DNA of 64,000 nucleotides from Aedes albopictus. Its lineage: Eukaryota > Arthropoda > Insecta > Diptera > Culicidae. Each line of letters begins with the position of its first letter. Within the stretch, counting starts at the first letter, position 1. This document shows positions 11,510 to 23,099 of the stretch, in pieces. The position numbers and the translations under genes are program-made. The stretch spans positions 344,028,505 to 344,092,504 of the forward strand of contig NC_085137.1 in assembly GCF_035046485.1 (NCBI RefSeq), in the 5' to 3' direction. The notes beneath the pieces are model-generated. The model worked only from the letters and a program-made list of their open reading frames with translations, was not told where the DNA came from and searched no databases.

Positions 11510-11937
11510 TCACGATCATTTTCCAACAACGAACTTATAACATTTCGATTTTTTGAAAAATAAGGGACGGCCTAGTGTACAGTATAGTTGGCCAAAGATA
11601 CTCTATGCTTCCATGAATGTGTTTTATAGATTGCTCTTTTTTAATACAATTAATCGTAAAACTAGTCCTAGTGGAAAATGGTTTCTCATTTTCACGAACC
11701 ATTTTTTTTATTTTGTTAAAAAAAATATTTGTGTAAAAACGAAACACATTTTTCACCAGGCAAAAATTCAGAAGAAATTTTGATCATTCATCTAAACGGG
11801 TATGGAAACCGATTTAGAAAATATTCAATGAAACATCAAAAACCAAAAAATTACTTACCAAAATTATGCTTTCTGTCCTCCAAAGCTGGCTCCACCCTTG
11901 GCAGAGATTTTCAGGGCGAGTCTGACTTTGGGACATA
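11510..11937. other. Unassigned intergenic DNA
   Basis: Short overlapping frames on both strands (about 11535-11783) have no recognisable motif. They partly reflect a weak inverted repeat around 11630-11720. Confidence 0.4.
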
Positions 11938-11939
11938 TA

Positions 11940-12228
11940 CAGTAGACGTTCGCTCGGTGCAAACGGTTTAACTGCAATGCTTTTTAACTGCAAGTCCGCT
12001 AAGTGCAACAATTTTGCAGTTATCGCACCGCTATCAGTCAAAAACGAAACGTCAACAGAGTTGCGATGTTTTTCAGATGCACTACAGCTGCATTGCGATG
12101 TTTTTGAGTGCATTCTGGCTGCGTCCAACAGCAATTGACAACTGTTTGACGGCTGTCAGTCGTTGCAGTTAGCGAATTTCATTCGGTAACTGAAACATAA
12201 ACATGTTGCACTTATCGAACGTCTACTG
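11940..12228. mobile_element. 289-bp TA-flanked MITE (Tc1/mariner or pogo-like)
   Basis: The ends are CAGTAGACGTTCG and CGAACGTCTACTG, flanked by TA at 11938-11939 and 12229-12230. Subterminal blocks (GTGCAA, GTTGCACTTA) also pair. There is no transposase frame. Confidence 0.85.
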
Positions 12229-12230
12229 TA

Positions 12231-12896
12231 CTTAGCGATTGGCGTCAAGTCCGGGTCTTCATGCCCCCATCTAATTTGCTTATCAAAGTGAAAAATTTAC
12301 TATCTCTGCACTACACACGGTAGTTAAAAAGATCGAAACAAAAACACTTAACCCTGCCTGGGAATTATTTGCAAAATTTCTACTCAATTTGATTTTTGGA
12401 AAGCGTTGTGCAACCCACCGTGAAAATGTCAATATTTCCCAAAATTGGGCTTGAAAACTTATTTTTATATTTAGTGCACATTTACATTAAGCGCCGTCAC
12501 CAACTTACGTTACGCTTCGAAAAAAATCTGTTTTTACACTTCGGATGCATCAACGCCAAGAAAGATCTTGTAAAAAGTTCGCGTAACTTCAAAAAATCGT
12601 GCAAAATAAAATCCAAAGGATATTCTTTTTCGCAATTTGCCCTCTGAAAATGATCAAAATCGCGTAAAAAAGTCGCGTGTTTTCACTTTTATTTCGAGCA
12701 CATCTCTTCAAAAAAACGTGCAAAATCAAATCGTATATATCAGCAAAGGCTGATATTCAGAACCTTTCCATTTGAGCACGGAAACAACATAATTTTAACA
12801 TAACCGCAATACGACCTATTCGAAAAAGGTACCGGTTGATTCGATATTCAACAAATCGTACCGTAGCAGACGACCAGCTTTTTGAGTTTCACCAAC
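12231..12896. other. Unassigned intergenic DNA
   Basis: AT-rich sequence with no recognised gene or element ends. The frame at 12396-12647 shows no motif. Confidence 0.4.
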
Positions 12897-12898
12897 TA

Positions 12899-14162
12899 AG
12901 GATTGTTCATTTTATAAAGAGGACAACTTTGCAAGGCTATAAAAAGAAAACGCGTAGTTCAAATTTGAGCAGCCTTGGTTAGTTGTTTAGTACATTATAT
13001 TAGCAGATAATAACCATAAATAAATTGGTTTAAAATTATTGAACTTCATAGAAATGTGGTAAAGTGTTTCGAGAGATCAATTTTTCAATTCCCAAAAACT
13101 AAAGATAAACACAAAATTTCTGTAAAACATCGGTGTATCGTTTTTAATTGCAAAAAAAGTGTTTGCCATGCTGCAGCAGTTTGAGTGATACATATTCTGG
13201 CAAAATATAAACCTAATCGGAATAATGGTTGTTGAGATATTAAAGTTACAAATTGGACTCGATTTTCAGAATAAAATTTATTTGTTAAACAAAAATGTAT
13301 AAAAATATTAAATTTTGAATGTTTTCAATGGATCTAGTCGAAAGTACTAATAATGCAAATTCAAATGCAGAAAACCGCTTCTTGATAGCATTGTTGGCTT
13401 GGTTACTGTGCTTCATGGCAGTTACCGGAGATAAAACCGCTTCGTTCTATGAAGGTTCTTCTAAATAACGATGTACTCTATTGCAAATACAACGTAACAA
13501 TGATGTCGAAAATAAAAATTAACATGTAGTTATTTTCAAATAAGGTATATAATTAAATAGGGTCAGACCTTGCTGAAAATAAATAATAAGAAGCTTCTCT
13601 AGAATCAAAAACTTGCATTTATGGAGCAATTTTTCATTATGGTCATCATTAAGTATTAAATTTATGATGAAGAATGTACTTTAAAGCATATTTTTTTTCG
13701 GTATCCTTTAGAATGCGATTCTCTTCTTTACTGGACAAATTTTGAACTGATTCCGTAGTGTTATTGCATCACTGGACTTAAATAAGTATTTTTTATCAAT
13801 TTCATTGATAACAAGGCAACTCACTATATCAAGCTGTATAATGCTTGGTGCATTATTACTGACCAACTATTACACTCTACCTTTAGAAAAATAGTATTAG
13901 ATCCCAACACATTGAAAAGTTCATGAAAATTTTAAAGTTATGTATGTGAAAAGTTGTGTAGAATTTTGAGAAATGGGGTTTTATTGAGTTTTAACGAAAA
14001 CCGCTTCAGTTCCATAACTAAGGACAATTTGTATAATGTTATATTTTTCCTACACTGTAGAATAGCTATGGAAATTTATGCAAAAAACCGATAATGATTT
14101 TATTGAAAAATAAAAAAGATATCACACAAATAAGGTGTCCTCTTTATAAAATGAACAGTCCC
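12899..14162. mobile_element. 1264-bp TIR element without transposase
   Basis: The shared inner block TGTTCATTTTATAAAGAGGA lies just inside the left end and recurs inverted at the right end near 14132-14157. TA occurs at 12897-12898 and 14163-14164. The interior is AT-rich and contains AAAACCGCTTC at three places (about 13371, 13435, 14000). No long frame is present, so it is non-autonomous. Confidence 0.8.
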
Positions 14163-14164
14163 TA

Positions 14165-15223
14165 ATTCCGTAGTGGCTCTGCTTCAGGTATGGAAACAGG
14201 CCAGGGTCGTGATGGCTACGATCTTCTGAATGTTTCCAAAGCTTTTCTGGTCTAAAGTTCACAATTGATGGTGGGTTCGGCACTACTAGCACTTAACAAC
14301 AATGCACAAATGAGCATCGATTGAGCTAAATTTTGTACTGTAACTCGCTTACATTTTATATTTTAATAATACGTTGAGAAAAAAATTAAGTTGTTTTTTT
14401 CGTATTGAAGAAAATACAAAACTTTTTTTTTTAAATTGCTTAAATTTAAGGAGATTGTCCCATATACTCACTAACTTGATATATTTTTTCTAGAATTATT
14501 TCGCAACCGCAGAACTCGCTCCCCTGCAAACAAAAGTAGCTGAATAACATCTTATAGAGCCAACGCCTCTGGAAAAAGTTCTCCTGAACTCTACCAGATC
14601 TACCAGTTTAATTTTCTATGAGCATTACTTCAGTTGATAGCTTTTCTATAAATTTCAATTTGGTATGTATTTATATATCGGAAGGTATGCATTTTTTAAA
14701 TAGGTACACGAGAAACTAAAAATTTGGGCTCAGTGTACCAGTTGTGGCAATAGTACTTCAAATTCGCCATAGTTGATTTTCAACCTTTAATGGTACAAAT
14801 CGGCAAGAAAATTTTCATGAACAACAGATCACGTTCACAAAAGATGGTTGCAATCATTCAAACTTCACAATTTGCGCAAATTATGATAGAAATAAATCAT
14901 TTTCCTTAACTTTTCGGCTTCCTTGCACCCTATTTCGCCACAGTGTACCAGCTATGGCTAATCCCGTAAGGAATGCATGTAAATAGTGCGAAGTGGAACC
15001 CAAATTAACAATTATGTCCATAACTGGTACAGGGTTCCTATCATTGGCACACGCCGTAATAAATACTAAAAGTAGTTTTGGCTCCGTTTCTATAATTTTC
15101 CTGTAAAGTATGAGAACTAACCAATCATTTGACATATCGATGACATTCGTCGGTCTTCTTCTTATTTTTGTATAAATAGTCCTTACTTAGTGCGATAACT
15201 GGTACAGGCACTCTATCGTGAAA
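14165..15223. other. Intergenic DNA with a possible weak inverted-repeat element
   Basis: TGTACCAGTTGTGG near 14735 and ATAACTGGTACAGG near 15195 are inverted relatives, with further partial copies at about 14945 and 15018. They may mark a decayed MITE of about 470 bp. Nothing coding is recognisable. Confidence 0.35.
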
Positions 15224-15225
15224 TT

Positions 15226-15889
15226 ACACAGCGCAACATTTTTTTGTCTCAAGAGCAAACTTATGTGTCTCCGAAGGTTTTTGGGCCGCTGAATCCGAAT
15301 CCGGGCTCAGATTTGCTCTAACACGTCACAATTTTGAGCTATACCTCAATTTATAGGGCAAAATATGCGATTTTGGGCTTTTTTGACTGCAAGCCATTAA
15401 GCATGGAAATATTTTTTAAGCAATCAAAAGGTTAAATGGTCAATTAACATCTAATTTAACGACTTATGCAAAATATTTCGTTTTACTTAATCAAATTTGA
15501 TAGATTTAAGCATTTTATGTTAGTATGAAAACTTGCATACAACTTTTGGAGGGCGACTTGTATGGGAAATATCATACCTAACATAAATCGCTTAAAACTA
15601 TCAAAATCGATTTGGTAAAACGAAATATTTTGCATGAGTCGTTAAATTAGATGTTAATTGACCAATTAACCTTTTGATTGCTTAAAAAAAATATTTCCAT
15701 GCTTAATGGCTTGCAGTCAAAAAAGCCTAAAATCGCAAATTTTGCCCTATAAATTGAGGTATAGCTCAAAATTGTGACGTGTTGGAGCAAATCTGAGCCC
15801 GGATTCGGATTCAGCGGCCCAAAAACCTTCGGAGACACATAAGTTTGCTCTTGAGACAGACCAAAAGTTAATTTTTGTTACGCTGTGTT
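15226..15889. mobile_element. ~660-bp foldback element with ~300-bp arms
   Basis: Two inverted arms of about 300 bases meet near 15550 with a short spacer. The ends read TACACAGCGCAAC and GTTACGCTGTGTTA. Pairing is near-perfect over long runs, for example TTGGTAAAACGAAATATTTT. A piece of the same family occurs at about 57186-57240. No protein is encoded. Confidence 0.88.
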
Positions 15890-16108
15890 ATTTTTTTTCT
15901 GGACCAGCATAATTAGTTCTGTTCTTTACTTCCATAGCTACAGATAAGGATCGGTAAATTCGCCTCACTCCATTCATATTCACTCCTCTTTGCTGAAGCG
16001 AATCGAGAAAGATGCAGCAAACGGATAGTCGTGATCAAACACGCAACCCCATCACCAGTGGGAAGCGATGCGCAAGCTGGTTGACATAGTGGTTTCGCAG
16101 CGCGGTGT
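15890..16108. other. Short unassigned stretch
   Basis: No feature recognised between the foldback element and the next hairpin. Confidence 0.4.
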
Positions 16109-16217
16109 CACGAACACTAACGCAAATCTACTGGTTGAAAATACGCCCATTTGATTTTGCCGGGAACAGCTGATTTTTGTTTACTATTTTCAACCAGTAA
16201 CTCAGGTTGTGTTCGTG
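16109..16217. mobile_element. ~109-bp hairpin MITE
   Basis: CACGAACACTAACGCAAAT and TACTGGTTGAAAATA at the left are mirrored by TATTTTCAACCAGTA and GTGTTCGTG at the right. Target duplications were not resolved. Confidence 0.65.
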
Positions 16218-16958
16218 TAATGCATCGTGTACGTACACGCAACACTACTAAAAGCAGAAACCACTATGGATATTCGTGACCGATCGTCGCAGTTTGGATC
16301 GCAAGCGAATGAATGAATGGCGAATGGTGACGAATGCTGGTGAGCGATCGAAGCGGCTATTATCATAACTAGAAGAGAATTTCTGCATGTAATGCATACG
16401 TTTTTAGTGTATTGTTGTTGAAATGCTAGATTAGCAAAGAAAATAATAAACATTTTTTGAAAACTTCAAATATTTGTACGCGCAATATCGCTTGTGATGC
16501 GAATGTGGACGAATGTTTAAATTCCATGTATGGCTTCCCATCGTTCGCCAGTGTTTGCTGTCGGCGCTGACAAGCAAACACACAAACTAAAGCAACAACC
16601 GTTCGGTGCTGACTGTATTTAAGTGTGGAAGAAGATGAAAAGTGGAAATCAGGAACCCTGGCTACAGATATACAGATTTTTATGATGGTTATTTGTGGGG
16701 GTGATACACAAATTATGTCAAGCAAAATTCGACCTTTTTCGACCTTTTTCGAGTTCACATTTTTTACAGTCAATTTGTCATATATTTCTGTAATAAATTC
16801 ATTTTTTTATTAAATTCAATATTTTACCAAACTGCGTATTAGGCATACTTCAAAGACCTTTTGAAACTTTTGTTACCGTAGCTGTATCGCACATGTTGTG
16901 AATATTCGAATGATTATAGCTACCAAGTATTCGCTAAATCCAATTTCGTCTTCAAAAG
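16218..16958. other. Unassigned intergenic DNA
   Basis: Overlapping short frames on both strands (16202-16813) lack recognisable domains. Confidence 0.4.
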
Positions 16959-17572
16959 TTTTTTTATTCTTCAACCAGTTAACCTAATTTACAGCTCTTT
17001 TGTCCACTAGGGTTCTGCGTGAGCGATTCCAATTGGCGGCTGCACTTACACTTTGTACAGCGCCTCCCAAGTAACACACTTGTCACCGAAGAGTCACGGC
17101 GGCGCAGGTTTTTGTTGCGCAGAAGTCACTGTGACTTACTTCTAACAAATAAACACTTACTTGCTAGAAGTAAGTCACAGTGACTTCTGCGCAACAAAAA
17201 CCTGCGCCGCCGTGACTCTTCGGTGACAAGTGTGTTACTTGGGCTGAATGTATTCTAATTCTAATTCGAACTGGTAGCATTGCGTTGCTATCACTTTTCT
17301 ACCCTGTCCATGGGTAGAATGATGTGCACGAGGATGTTGATATGTGGCTCTTGTTCCTACTCCAGTCCGATTGGGGGTGCATTATGAGTAGCCGTTAGCC
17401 GATATCCAAGTTTTCGGGTCCGTTAGAGCATATGCTCAGAAGAGGGTCAGGTGTCAGCTGCTCTCGGGGGGAAGAGCAACTGACGAAAAATTGCAAGTGC
17501 CGGGGCTGGGATCGAACCCATGACCATCCACTTATGAAGTAAACGTGTAACCACTACGCTATGGGCCCCGGC
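16959..17572 (-). mobile_element. tRNA-derived SINE (family B), copy 1, split by a MITE
   Basis: On the minus strand the head has a box A (GTAGTGGTTACACG) and box B (GGGATCGAACCCA inverse) near 17500-17570, then a body and an A-tail seen as a T-run at 16959-16966. Flanks TCTTCAAAAG and TCATCAAAAG form a 10-bp target duplication with one mismatch. The second copy at 40936-41386 lacks the 178-bp insertion at 17066-17243, giving an empty site for comparison. Confidence 0.88.
17066..17243. mobile_element. 178-bp palindromic MITE (CCCAAGTAAC termini) nested in a SINE
   Basis: The ends CCCAAGTAACACACTTGTCA and the exact inverted copy form an ~80-bp-arm hairpin. CT at 17064-17065 and 17244-17245 may be a 2-bp target duplication, and comparison with the SINE at 41 kb shows the undisrupted sequence. 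Relatives are at 31693-31824 and, as half copies, at about 36408-36430 and 40862-40930. Confidence 0.9.
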
Positions 17573-17850
17573 ATATCATCAAAAGTGTTATTAATGAAAT
17601 TTATGCATAAAATTGTACATTTCCTGTAGTAATAAAATTTTAGTATGGAAATTGCATACTTTCAACCGTTATCTTTGGATTTATTAATATTTAAACTGAA
17701 CAAATTGAAAATTTAGAAAACCTGTAAAAGTTTTGCGTAGCTTTTCACATGTTGGAATAGTCAAGGGGTTGCATACCTTGCGGGGATTAAAAAATCTTAC
17801 TTTTTTATTGCATTATTTAAAAGTAAATATAGCGGAACTTACGTATTTTT

Positions 17851-18006
17851 GGCAGTTTTGTTCTCTTCGTCATGGGAGTTTTTTTTTTGAAACCTGTTGG
17901 TCTCAGAGTTAGCCTCAAATCCTTCCCAACCAAGCTGAGTTTTATGCCCAAATTTTAGGCAATTCGACCCACAAAAACCCCCCATGACGAAGAGAACAAA
18001 CCTGCC
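17851..18006. mobile_element. 156-bp MITE
   Basis: GTTCTCTTCGTCATGGG near the left end and CCCATGACGAAGAGAAC near the right end form an inverted repeat extending outward to GGCAG/CTGCC. The middle is unrelated. Target duplication not resolved. Confidence 0.75.
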
Positions 18007-18047
18007 GATAATACCCTTCGTCGCCCTACTAGCTAAACAATGCACAT

Positions 18048-18573
18048 TCCAAATTGGAGCACTATAACTAAAGTTACAGCCAAACCCGTGCACATAGGAG
18101 GGGTTTTGGGGGTTATATATCTCCCATTGTATCCCCAATGTTCCATCCATACACTAGGTGCCCCTCCGTCCTTTGTTAAAATTAGGAAAAACCCCTCCTT
18201 TTCTGTGCACGGGCCGGGTTACAGCCCATTGTAGCGCACGCCTTCCGTAAGGACAAGGCAAAGCGTGAAGCTTTCCACGCGATTATCTTGAAATTGATAT
18301 TTTTTTTAAGCGCCGTTACGGTGATCACGATATCTTAAAAACTAATTGACATATTTGCAAACTTTTTTTATTGTTCGTTTTCGAAATCTCGAGGTACTGA
18401 ATGGTTCACTTTTCACAAACAAATGCTACATTGACTTAAAAAAAAGCTTTGAATAAACTTTTTACAAAGAAAAGACGACTTTTTTGTTCACCATGAAGGG
18501 TTCTTAGAAAGGGTGCGCGCTACAATGGGCTGTAACTTTAGTTCTAGTGCTCAAATATTTATGAAATTTGGAA
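18048..18573. mobile_element. Nested hairpin elements
   Basis: An outer inverted pair (ATTCCAAATTGGAGCAC at 18048 and its relative ending at 18573) encloses two inner hairpins. One spans about 18077-18226 (GTGCACATAGGAGGGGTT with AACCCCTCCTTTTCTGTGCAC-like pairing). The other spans 18218-18536 with ends GTTACAGCCCATTGTAGCGC. This suggests successive insertions at hairpin ends or rearrangement of one element. Confidence 0.65.
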
Positions 18574-18586
18574 TATGTATAGTATA

Positions 18587-18662
18587 CTGCCCATGATCGC
18601 ATATCAGTCCCATCTTTGCTGGGTTTCCTATTCATATGGGACAATTATGCGATCATAGGCAG
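18587..18662. mobile_element. 76-bp TA-flanked miniature element
   Basis: CTGCCCATGATCGCATA at the left pairs with TATGCGATCATAGGCAG-like sequence at the right, with TA at 18585-18586 and 18663-18664. A Tc1/mariner-type MITE is likely. Confidence 0.7.
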
Positions 18663-18664
18663 TA

Positions 18665-19275
18665 TAGCTAGCACAGAGAAACAGACATCACACTCCGCCC
18701 GCTTCCCATCGATCACCTTTTTAACGGTTGATTTAAATTTTCGGTAGTTGGTCAATTAACCACTCACGACGATTCCTCACTACCGCCACCTAGTGATAGC
18801 CCGACCAATCACAGTAAGTTAGCATTGGGCGGCTACGTTTTCGTGACATTTTTTTTTACATATTAACTTATAACATATTTTCAGTACTTATAAAGGCAAA
18901 CTGATCAATTACACCTGAAAACCGTGGTTGTACTTGTTTTAAAGCATTGAGTTTGACCTTATCGATAACAATTCAGAAATTAGACGCCCAAAACTATGGA
19001 AAGTGATCAATTTTATCTGAAATCACGGTACATGATGAACAATTAACAAGAACGTATGCTTACACCACATATGTTTCCTAAGGTAATGGTCACTTAAAGC
19101 AGAGTCAAAGATTTTAATATACTATATTTGGCAGAGTGTAATGGCAAGAACATTAATCTGTAGGCCCTAAAACTTCCACTACATAGAGGCTTCAGCCTTC
19201 TTGAATCGAAGCATGTTCGTTTTTTTTATTTGTCGCTGTGAATTGTCAAACATTACTCGAATCACGTAAATATAT
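18665..19275. other. Unassigned intergenic DNA
   Basis: No recognised gene or complete element. Confidence 0.4.
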
Positions 19276-19279
19276 TGTT

Positions 19280-19600
19280 GATGTTCTTCTTCTTCTTATT
19301 CTTCTTCTCCTTCTTCTTCTTCTTCTTCTTCTTCTTATTCTTCTTCTTTTTCTTTACGGCTCTACGTCCCCCCTGGGGCTTGGGCTATCTCGCTTCAACT
19401 TAGTGTTCTTTGAACACTTCCACAGTAATCAATTAAAGGCCTGTTTTGCCTGCCATAGCATGAATTTGTATATTATAAGGCAAGCGAAATGATACACTAT
19501 ATCCAGAGAGTCGAGAAAATTGTCTCGACTGGAACGGGAATCAAACCCATCGTCTCCGGATTGGTAATCCATAGCCTTAACCACTAGGCTATCTGGAGAC
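19280..19600 (-). mobile_element. tRNA-derived SINE with (GAA)n tail (Feilai-like), copy 1
   Basis: On the minus strand the tRNA-like head (box A near 19575-19590, box B near 19540-19555) is followed by a conserved body and a triplet-repeat tail, seen on the plus strand as (TTC)n at about 19286-19350. Feilai SINEs of Aedes are described with a tRNA-like promoter, a conserved body and a 3' triplet repeat, so this assignment is likely but made from memory. Relatives: 38814-39073 and a decayed copy at about 23985-24175. Confidence 0.85.
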
Positions 19601-20443
19601 CCCAAAACCTACTGTATGATGAGTGAAAAATTCAGTCAAAAACATGCATTTCAACTTTTTGTCACCACACACACCCCCCCCCCCCCCCACCCCCCTTTAA
19701 AAAAATATGGCTGGATTTTGCATTTTGAGGAGGCATATAAAAAATATTTATCAAAATCCGATGAGTTTAATATTTTTCAGATTAAATGTTTCATTATTTT
19801 TGTACCCCCCTCCCCTCGTTGCCATGGTGGGAAAAGTGAAAAAGTGAAATAAATATTTGTAAAGTACACCGGCGCAAGTTGAAAAGAGTGGGGCAAGATG
19901 AAAGGCTAAGTTTTGAAATAGATTTCAATGAAATTAGGAAATTTATCCTCCGCTTAAAGATTGTTTGAATCAAAAACTATGTGTTATGGCAATCAAATTG
20001 TTTATCATCATTAGTAAACATCATGTTTTTATTATTATTTTTTTAATAACGACGGATTGTTTTATGGCTTAAGCTTATAGAAAGTAGTTGAATGGGTCAA
20101 TAATCATATGTTTTATTTCATCTTTCTATTCCAGGAAGCACCAGCAGTGGAAATCCACTCGGTGAACGAGTAACCAAGTCAACGTGTTGCAAAAGTTCAA
20201 ATAGCGATAATTATTTATTTTGCAAATTTTTGTATAAATTTATTAACTTATTGAAATTTCTGACGTATTTATTTCATCCGAAACCTCCATACGCAATTAC
20301 TAAACGCGGCCATCTTTTCTGAGAACTCGAATCGCAACGCCGCGGCTGGAAGAACGATCATCACGAGAGAACATATTTCTGCGACAGACATTTCAAACTG
20401 ATAACGGCATCGAGAGCGAGTAATCTCCACGCGAACTGTATTG
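19601..20443. other. Intergenic DNA upstream of LRR gene 2
   Basis: A C-tract at about 19674-19690 and AT-rich sequence. No coding motif is apparent. The last 300 bases may carry regulatory sites for the gene at 20478 but none could be named. Confidence 0.4.
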
Positions 20444-20452
20444 TATATAAAA
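20444..20452 (+). promoter_or_regulatory. TATA box of LRR gene 2
   Basis: A perfect TATATAAAA sits 34 bases before the predicted start codon at 20478. The same 9-mer precedes LRR gene 3. Transcription normally starts about 30 bases downstream of a TATA box, which would leave a 5' leader of only a few bases. Confidence 0.6.
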
Positions 20453-20477
20453 CAACCTCAGCTGCAGTAAACCGCAA

Positions 20478-22008
20478 ATGGCGACGTCGTTCTGGTACTT
20501 CTTGTGAGTAGTAAATAGACATTTTTAGTTAAATTTATAATTTGGGTGGTTTCTAAATGCATTTCAGTTTGATAGCATTATGCATTTTGGCAAGGATCGT
20601 CGATGGCCGCCGAGAGATCAAGTTCAACTGTACACTGACGGCAAATTACTACGATTGCCTATTTCGAGATGTAATCATCCGTAGTGAATCGGAAGCGGAC
20701 AGCATCTTTTTTGGCGAACAAAATTTCAACGATACCAGCATAGCATTTCGTGATTGCTCAATGGTTGTATTGCCCAAGAAAGTGTTTGAAACATTTCCAG
20801 CGATTCAATATCTATCAAGTGATGCATGTAATATTCAAAAGCTGCTAGGAGGAACATTTGCCAATGCTCAGCGATTGCAGGAGCTTCACTTGTATAACAA
20901 CAAGATTTCAAAGCTCAATAATTTCGTATTCAATGGAGCACTGCAGTTGGAGATACTCTCGTTGTATAATAATACCGTCAAATATCTTGAAGAACACGCA
21001 TTTGATGGCCTAGGACACCTGCGCCAACTGTACATGGATGATAACTTGATAGAAAAATTACCCGAGAGTTTGTTTTCCGGTCTAGAGGAGCTTCAAATAT
21101 TGGAACTGCAAAACAATAAGATAAAAGAAATCAATGACGATCAATTTATTCTTTGCTCAATGCTGAGGGAATTAAATTTATCTGCAAACATGATTAACAC
21201 ATTCAACATGACACAGTTAGTCGGATTGAACAAGTTAGAGACCTTGGACATTGGTAAAAACTATTTGGACGAAGTTTTTGTGACAAAATATTTGCGTACC
21301 CTTAACGCTCAGGAGAACCAAGTCAGCCGAATACTAATGGATCAGGGTGACTTCTTTCAGCTTACTCATCTGAACTTATCTCGGAACAATATTGCCAACA
21401 TAAACAACATTTTCAAGTTCCGAAATCTCATCGAATTGGATGTTTCTTATAACGAGCTAATTACATTAGACTTCGTCATATTCGCCTTTATGAAAAACCT
21501 CAAGGACATAAAGCTGAACAACAACCACTTGTGGATAATAGATAATGGGATTCCCGCGCCAGCCAAGTCCCTGCGAACGCTAAATCTTGCTCACAATAAG
21601 TTTCTCTTTATCGATTTGGCAGTATTCGATACATTTCCGGCACTAGAGAACATCTACCTCCATGGTAACGAGCTAATCGATATGCGTATCGAAGAAGTGG
21701 AGCAAAACTTTCCCTACCTCTCGTTGGTGTCCACCGACAACAACGATTGGGATTGTATCAATCTGATGAACATTGTTACCACCTTGGAGCGGGCCTACGT
21801 CAAGTGGTCGAACGGAAATCGCAACTGTACGAAACCCGAGCAGCACAAGTTTATCTGTTGTACCTCGACGGAGCATCACCTGCGGGAGAAAATTGTGCGG
21901 CTTACCAAGGAAATTTACAAATCGCGCAAAATGATTAAACAGCTTATTATGGAGAACGCCGAGTTGCGGACCGAGGTCGAGATGCAGTTTTTGCCACCGG
22001 TGGACTAG
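20478..22008 (+). CDS. Secreted LRR protein with short coiled coil, LRIM-like (gene 2)
   Basis: Two exons, 20478-20503 and 20568-22008, separated by a 64-bp intron with GTGAGT donor and TTTCAG acceptor. The spliced frame gives 488 residues and a good signal peptide beginning MATSFWYFF and ending near DGRR. Starting at the in-frame ATG at 20557 would place the start inside the intron. About twelve leucine-rich repeats cover residues 75-390 (for example LQELHLYNNKI and LRTLNLAHNKF). The post-LRR cysteines follow the LRIM pattern: WDC at C405, NC at C429 and C439-C440. A charged coiled coil follows at about 445-483. Repeat number and coil suggest the long LRIM class to which LRIM1 and APL1 belong; an immune, haemolymph role is inferred. 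The coil is shorter than I would expect for that class. AATAAA at 22201 is a probable poly(A) signal. Confidence 0.93.
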
Positions 22009-22200
22009 AAGAACTGGAAATGGCGAGTAGACTATCTTTGTGAGAGAAAGTAGAATATCTACTGCAGACAATGTGATTACATCATTAATTATTAATACCT
22101 GACAACATACCAGCATCTTACGAGATCAAGCGAGCGATGCATAAGAAGATGCAGTAAAAACATCAATAATTCCCAATCAATTTAATTGATTAAATGTGAG

Positions 22201-22206
22201 AATAAA
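22201..22206 (+). terminator. Poly(A) signal of LRR gene 2
   Basis: AATAAA lies 193 bases after the TAG stop, in AT-rich sequence before any other element. Confidence 0.55.
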
Positions 22207-22849
22207 TATACTGACAAAAAATTTGAAGAGTATTTGATTTCCTAAAACTTCATTGCATTATGTTTGCGTTTCTATCGGTTCTGCTAAATCAAACTAAATA
22301 AGCACCTTTTAACATTCGAAAGTCGATACGTCCGTAACCAAGAATGAGGGTGTATGTATTACACCTAAGAGAATATTAGTACTTTTTCACCTACACACTA
22401 CTTCATTTTTATCGATAGTCCAATCTCTCTGAAGCGAGCAGCCTCCAATTCAATCGATGAAGGACTCAGCACATGGAATACGCTAATGCTAAGTCTTGAG
22501 TGCTTTTTCCAAACGTTCATACACCATCATCATAGCTTGAGTTCCTTCACATTGCTCGATTCCAAGCAATGAGAAAGGGCCTCTCTGGTTTGCATTGGCA
22601 CGTCAGGAGGATGGGTAGATGGTTGTATTCTATTGCCCCACAGATGTTGAAGAGACCATGGTCCAAAAGGTTGGATTCAGGCCGCGATTTCACTAGTGTT
22701 ATGTGTTGTCTGATATCGAACTCTCGGAAAGTAATCTGTGTGTCTGCAGCAAGGCTTACCAGGATATCGGACCCATCGTGTGGGAATGAGATGAGCATCC
22801 TGAGGTCACATCTGAGTTGAAAGAATGGTCAGAGGTGAACAATAAAGGC
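22207..22849. other. Intergenic DNA with an unidentified protein-like frame
   Basis: An 83-codon frame on the minus strand (22798-22547) has a protein-like composition with several cysteines and FxIAWNR near its end, but I do not recognise it. A frame of equal length overlaps on the other strand, which argues for chance. It could be a retroelement remnant. Confidence 0.3.
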
Positions 22850-23096
22850 AAAGGGGTGTAAGTGACAAAACACCACTTTTTGAGTAAATGCGGTTTAAAA
22901 AATTTTCACCAATTTTTCATCCCATACAAAATGTAAGTAGTTCCAATAACAACTCAGTTTTTTTCCGATCTGTTGTAATTTTTCTAATCCTCGTAAAAAT
23001 AATCTCAAAAAAGTTCCTCAAAGCTTGAAGTCTGAAGGTTTTATTTTATATATTCCCAGCTTAAAATCGACAAAATTGTTACTTACACCCCTTTAC
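22850..23096. mobile_element. ~247-bp MITE
   Basis: AAAGGGGTGTAAGTGACAA at the left and TTGTTACTTACACCCCTTT at the right are inverted with one mismatch. No coding content. Target duplication not resolved. Confidence 0.7.
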
Positions 23097-23099
23097 ATC

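Noticed and set aside
17500..17571. tRNA genes (also at 8140, 19550, 39020, 40950, 49780, 53220)
   Set aside because: The box A and box B sequences belong to SINE heads that continue into tRNA-unrelated bodies and tails. No acceptor stem was found.
19286..19350. (TTC)n as a stand-alone microsatellite
   Set aside because: It is the triplet tail of the adjacent SINE rather than an independent feature.
20557..20567. ATG at 20557 as the start of LRR gene 2
   Set aside because: It lies inside the predicted 64-bp intron, just before the TTTCAG acceptor. Splicing from 20478 gives a longer and better signal peptide.
21673..22116. 147-codon antisense frame over LRR gene 2, and similar frames antisense to genes 1 and 3
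   Set aside because: Shadow frames of real coding sequence with no motif of their own.
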